Part shown: piece after piece, positions 6,196-7,480 of the stretch
How the letters are laid out: each line of letters opens with the position of its first letter
How positions within the stretch are numbered: the stretch's first letter is position 1
From: Nitrospirota bacterium
Lineage (GTDB): Bacteria > Nitrospirota > UBA9217
Direction: 5' to 3'
NCBI GenBank assembly: GCA_021788515.1
Contig: JAJYKN010000055.1
Span: 1-7,480 of the forward strand
DNA length: 7,480 nt
Made by a program: the position numbers and the translations under genes
The notes under the pieces: generated by a model
What the model was told of the DNA's origin: nothing
The model's input: the letters and a program-made list of their open reading frames with translations, nothing else
Database searches by the model: none

Positions 6196-6316
6196 CTCGT
6201 AAGAAGTCGTTTTTGAGGCATCGTTCATGCTTCGACAAGCTCAGCACGAACGGAAAATCAATAAGTTAAACCGTTCACCCTGAGCCTGTCGAAGGGTGAT
6301 TCTGACTTTTTACGAG
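6196..6316. repeat. REPIN/MITE-like element: two opposed REP hairpins inside 13-bp inverted termini
   Basis: The outer inverted repeats are CTCGTAAGAAGTC (6196-6208) and GACTTTTTACGAG (6304-6316), 12 of 13 paired. Inside are two hairpin units. Unit 1 (6222-6252) has arms CGTTCATGC and GCACGAACG with CTTCGACAAGCTCAG at its core. Unit 2 (6275-6299) has perfect arms TCACCCT and AGGGTGA around CTGAGCCTGTCGAAG. The two cores are reverse complements at 14 of 15 bases, so the whole segment can also fold into one large cruciform. The 'TTCGACAAGCTCAG' core is, from general knowledge, a very widespread intergenic repeat in environmental bacteria. No RAYT transposase gene is in this window. Confidence 0.85.
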
Positions 6317-6435
6317 TTCATCAGTTTTCCCTGCTCCCTGAAACCTGGCCGGCCCGCAAAAAAATCTGCCACACTGCGAGGTCGCAACGCGAGAAAAGCA
6401 TCCGCCGTTTTTTTTCCATCCTGTAAAATTTCGAC

Positions 6436-6464
6436 TTGACTCTCTTTCGTCCTTTGCGTAATAT
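6436..6464 (+). promoter_or_regulatory. Sigma-70 promoter of ychJ
   Basis: TTGACT (6436-6441) and TAATAT (6459-6464) have a 17-bp spacer. The predicted start near 6471 gives a leader of about 50 nt before the ATG at 6522. Confidence 0.6.
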
Positions 6465-6521
6465 CAACGCCGTCTGATGCCGTGATCCTCGCCGGCTATT
6501 TCCGTACCGAAGGAGAGCTTT

Positions 6522-7007
6522 ATGGATCCATGCCCGTGCGGCTCAAATGTTTCCTATGATTCATGCTGCCGGCCGCTCATCAAGGGCGAGCAGAAGGCCT
6601 CGACGGCGGAGCAGCTTATGCGCTCCCGTTACAGCGCCTACGTGAAGAAGGAGCTCGACTACATTCTTGCCTCCCTGCATCCGGACAGCCGGGCCGATTA
6701 TGACGAAAAAAGCAGCAGGGCCTGGGCGGAAAGCGCCCTGTGGCACGGGATCAAAATTTTGAAGACCGTGGCCGGAGGAGCGGACGACAACGAAGGCCAG
6801 GTGGAGTTTCTCGTGTCCTTTACGGAGAAAGGGCTCAGGCAGGAACACCACGAACTGTCCTCGTTCAGGAAGAAAGACGGGACCTGGTACTTTGCTGCGG
6901 GCAAGACCATGCCCAAACCGGTTTTCCGCGCAGCCCCCAAAACCGGCCGCAACGATCCATGCCCCTGCAACAGCGGAAAAAAATACAAGAAGTGCTGCGG
7001 ACAATAA
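6522..7007 (+). CDS. ychJ: YchJ family protein (UPF0225) with N- and C-terminal SEC-C zinc motifs
   Basis: The protein has 161 residues, close to the ~150 of E. coli YchJ. It starts with a SEC-C type metal motif, DPCPCGS...SCC (Cys4, Cys6, Cys15, Cys16), followed by [26 protein letters not shown] (about 32-57), the YchJ signature. The middle is an NTF2-like fold with W-H-G-I-KIL, VEFLVSF and [23 protein letters not shown]. It ends with a second SEC-C motif, [18 protein letters not shown] (Cys147, 149, 158, 159), like the zinc-binding tail of SecA. The SEC-C zinc motif of SecA contacts SecB and ribosomes; YchJ itself has no firmly known function. It is cytoplasmic. A good AGGAG site lies 6 nt before the ATG. 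All eight cysteines are present. The next gene begins 63 bp downstream and may share the transcript. Confidence 0.95.
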   Translation: MDPCPCGSNVSYDSCCRPLIKGEQKASTAEQLMRSRYSAYVKKELDYILASLHPDSRADYDEKSSRAWAESALWHGIKILKTVAGGADDNEGQVEFLVSFTEKGLRQEHHELSSFRKKDGTWYFAAGKTMPKPVFRAAPKTGRNDPCPCNSGKKYKKCCGQ

Positions 7008-7070
7008 AGATCGGGCGCACAGCCCGGGCTGCTTTTTCCCGCGCCGCACAGAACAGAATGGAACAACGTA

Positions 7071-7367
7071 ATGATGCAAAAAAAAGACAAAAACCAGATC
7101 CTTCAGGAATTTCACCTGCGCCAGTCGCGCCAGATCATCGCCATAGCGATAACGCTCTTTTTCGTGCTCCTTGCCGCGGTGCTCTATAAGCGGCCGGACG
7201 TGTTTTGGACCTTCTCGAAGAGCGTGCTCTACAGCATGCAGATCGTCACCATAGCCGTCTTCCTGGTATTCACCGCCTACAACTGGACCTGTCCGTCCTG
7301 CAAAAAGGGTCTGGGCAGCGATATCAACAAACGGGTATGCAAAAAGTGCGGAGCCAGGCTGCGCTAG
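7071..7367 (+). CDS. Small membrane protein with two helices and C-terminal zinc ribbon
   Basis: The protein has 98 residues. A charged amphipathic lead (1-20) precedes a first hydrophobic helix at about 21-39 (QIIAIAITLFFVLLAAVLY) and a second at about 51-70 (SVLYSMQIVTIAVFLVFTAY), joined by a short KRPDVFWTFSK loop. A zinc ribbon follows: CPSC (74-77) and CKKC (90-93), four cysteines in CxxC-N12-CxxC spacing. Both ends are expected in the cytoplasm, placing the ribbon inside. Proteins of this build (two helices then a 'NWxCPxC...CxxCG' ribbon) occur as conserved hypotheticals in environmental bacteria; the role is unknown, possibly an assembly or regulatory factor. The start could be ATG 7071 or 7074; only a weak GGA (7060-7062) precedes it. 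It probably follows ychJ on one transcript. No clear terminator is seen before the convergent gene. Confidence 0.85.
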   Translation: MMQKKDKNQILQEFHLRQSRQIIAIAITLFFVLLAAVLYKRPDVFWTFSKSVLYSMQIVTIAVFLVFTAYNWTCPSCKKGLGSDINKRVCKKCGARLR

Positions 7368-7403
7368 CCGGCAGGGCAGCCCGACGCCGTTGCGCCTGAG
7401 CTG

Positions 7404-7480
7404 TCACGACATCAGTTCCTTGATATTCTTGATGACCTCATTCACCACCTGCTGCGCACTGCCGTAGAGCATCCGCGTGT
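7404..7480 (-). CDS. pntB: C-terminal end of a gene entering from the right edge, probably NAD(P) transhydrogenase subunit beta
   Basis: On the minus strand the last 24 codons read TRMLYGSAQQVV, then NEVIKNIKELMS, ending in TGA (7406-7404). A terminal helix after a '(T)xMLYGxAxxxV' strand-turn resembles the end of PntB (commonly '...MLFGDAKxxV...'), the NADP(H)-binding subunit of proton-translocating transhydrogenase, an inner-membrane enzyme that moves hydride between NADH and NADP+. With only 24 residues this is a guess by similarity; another Rossmann-fold protein is possible. The gene is convergent with the zinc-ribbon gene, with a 36-bp gap between stops. The short gap and codon-like composition support that it is coding. 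Confidence 0.5.
   Translation of the reverse strand, partial: TRMLYGSAQQVVNEVIKNIKELMS

Larger units (their letters stand above)
6151..6521. other. Intergenic region with REP-type element and ychJ promoter
   Basis: The 371-bp spacer contains the REP-doublet element (6196-6316) in its left half and a sigma-70 promoter (6436-6464) in its right half. A run of eight T at about 6408-6415 is not preceded by a good stem, so I do not call a terminator. No ORF in it is convincing. Confidence 0.6.

Noticed and set aside
7012..7037. Possible terminator between ychJ and the zinc-ribbon gene
   Set aside because: CGGGC/GCCCG pairs only 5 bp, and the T5 run starts 6 nt after the stem; a competing CAGCCCGGGCTG palindrome makes a 4-bp stem. 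Too weak to call.
6561..7115. Minus- and plus-strand ORFs overlapping ychJ, some with hydrophobic stretches
   Set aside because: All overlap the clear YchJ reading frame with its intact cysteine motifs.

Overview
The window is about 7.5 kb of bacterial chromosome. The genes are moderately GC-rich and the spacers between them are clearly AT-rich. It encodes an HrpB-type RNA helicase, a YchJ-type SEC-C protein, a YhcH/TabA-type protein, a C-terminal galactose-1-phosphate uridylyltransferase fragment and a probable PntB end. Small membrane, TPR and zinc-ribbon proteins and a good sigma-54 promoter match are also present. This suggests a Gram-negative environmental bacterium, possibly Nitrospirota or Desulfobacterota (Geobacter-like). 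That placement is an impression from gene style and repeat types; no taxonomic marker is present.

Layout, left to right. Positions 1-324 are the 3' end of a galT-like gene (+). Positions 584-3109 are hrpB (+). Two short minus-strand genes follow, separated by an AT-rich spacer: 3567-3235, a membrane-anchored protein with a five-glycine zipper and a sigma-54-like promoter at 3696-3680; and 4303-4076, a 75-residue protein consisting almost entirely of an MshEN/GspE-N-like tandem motif, with a sigma-70 promoter and an intrinsic terminator. Positions 4304-5026 are a long spacer holding an inverted-repeat element with 10-bp periodic units, then the promoter of a yhcH/tabA-family gene (5027-5485, +). 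A TPR protein (5581-6150, +) follows. Next is a spacer with a REP-doublet (REPIN/MITE-like) element, a promoter, ychJ (6522-7007, +) and a small two-helix zinc-ribbon membrane protein (7071-7367, +). A minus-strand gene, probably pntB, enters from the right edge and ends at 7404.

Most genes look like independent one-gene units. Only ychJ with the zinc-ribbon gene (63-bp gap) and yhcH with the TPR gene (95-bp gap) could be co-transcribed. I see no phage, CRISPR, tRNA/rRNA, transposase or defence system. The most interesting material is the stand-alone MshEN-like protein, the glycine-zipper protein with its putative sigma-54 promoter, and the two structured intergenic repeat elements.
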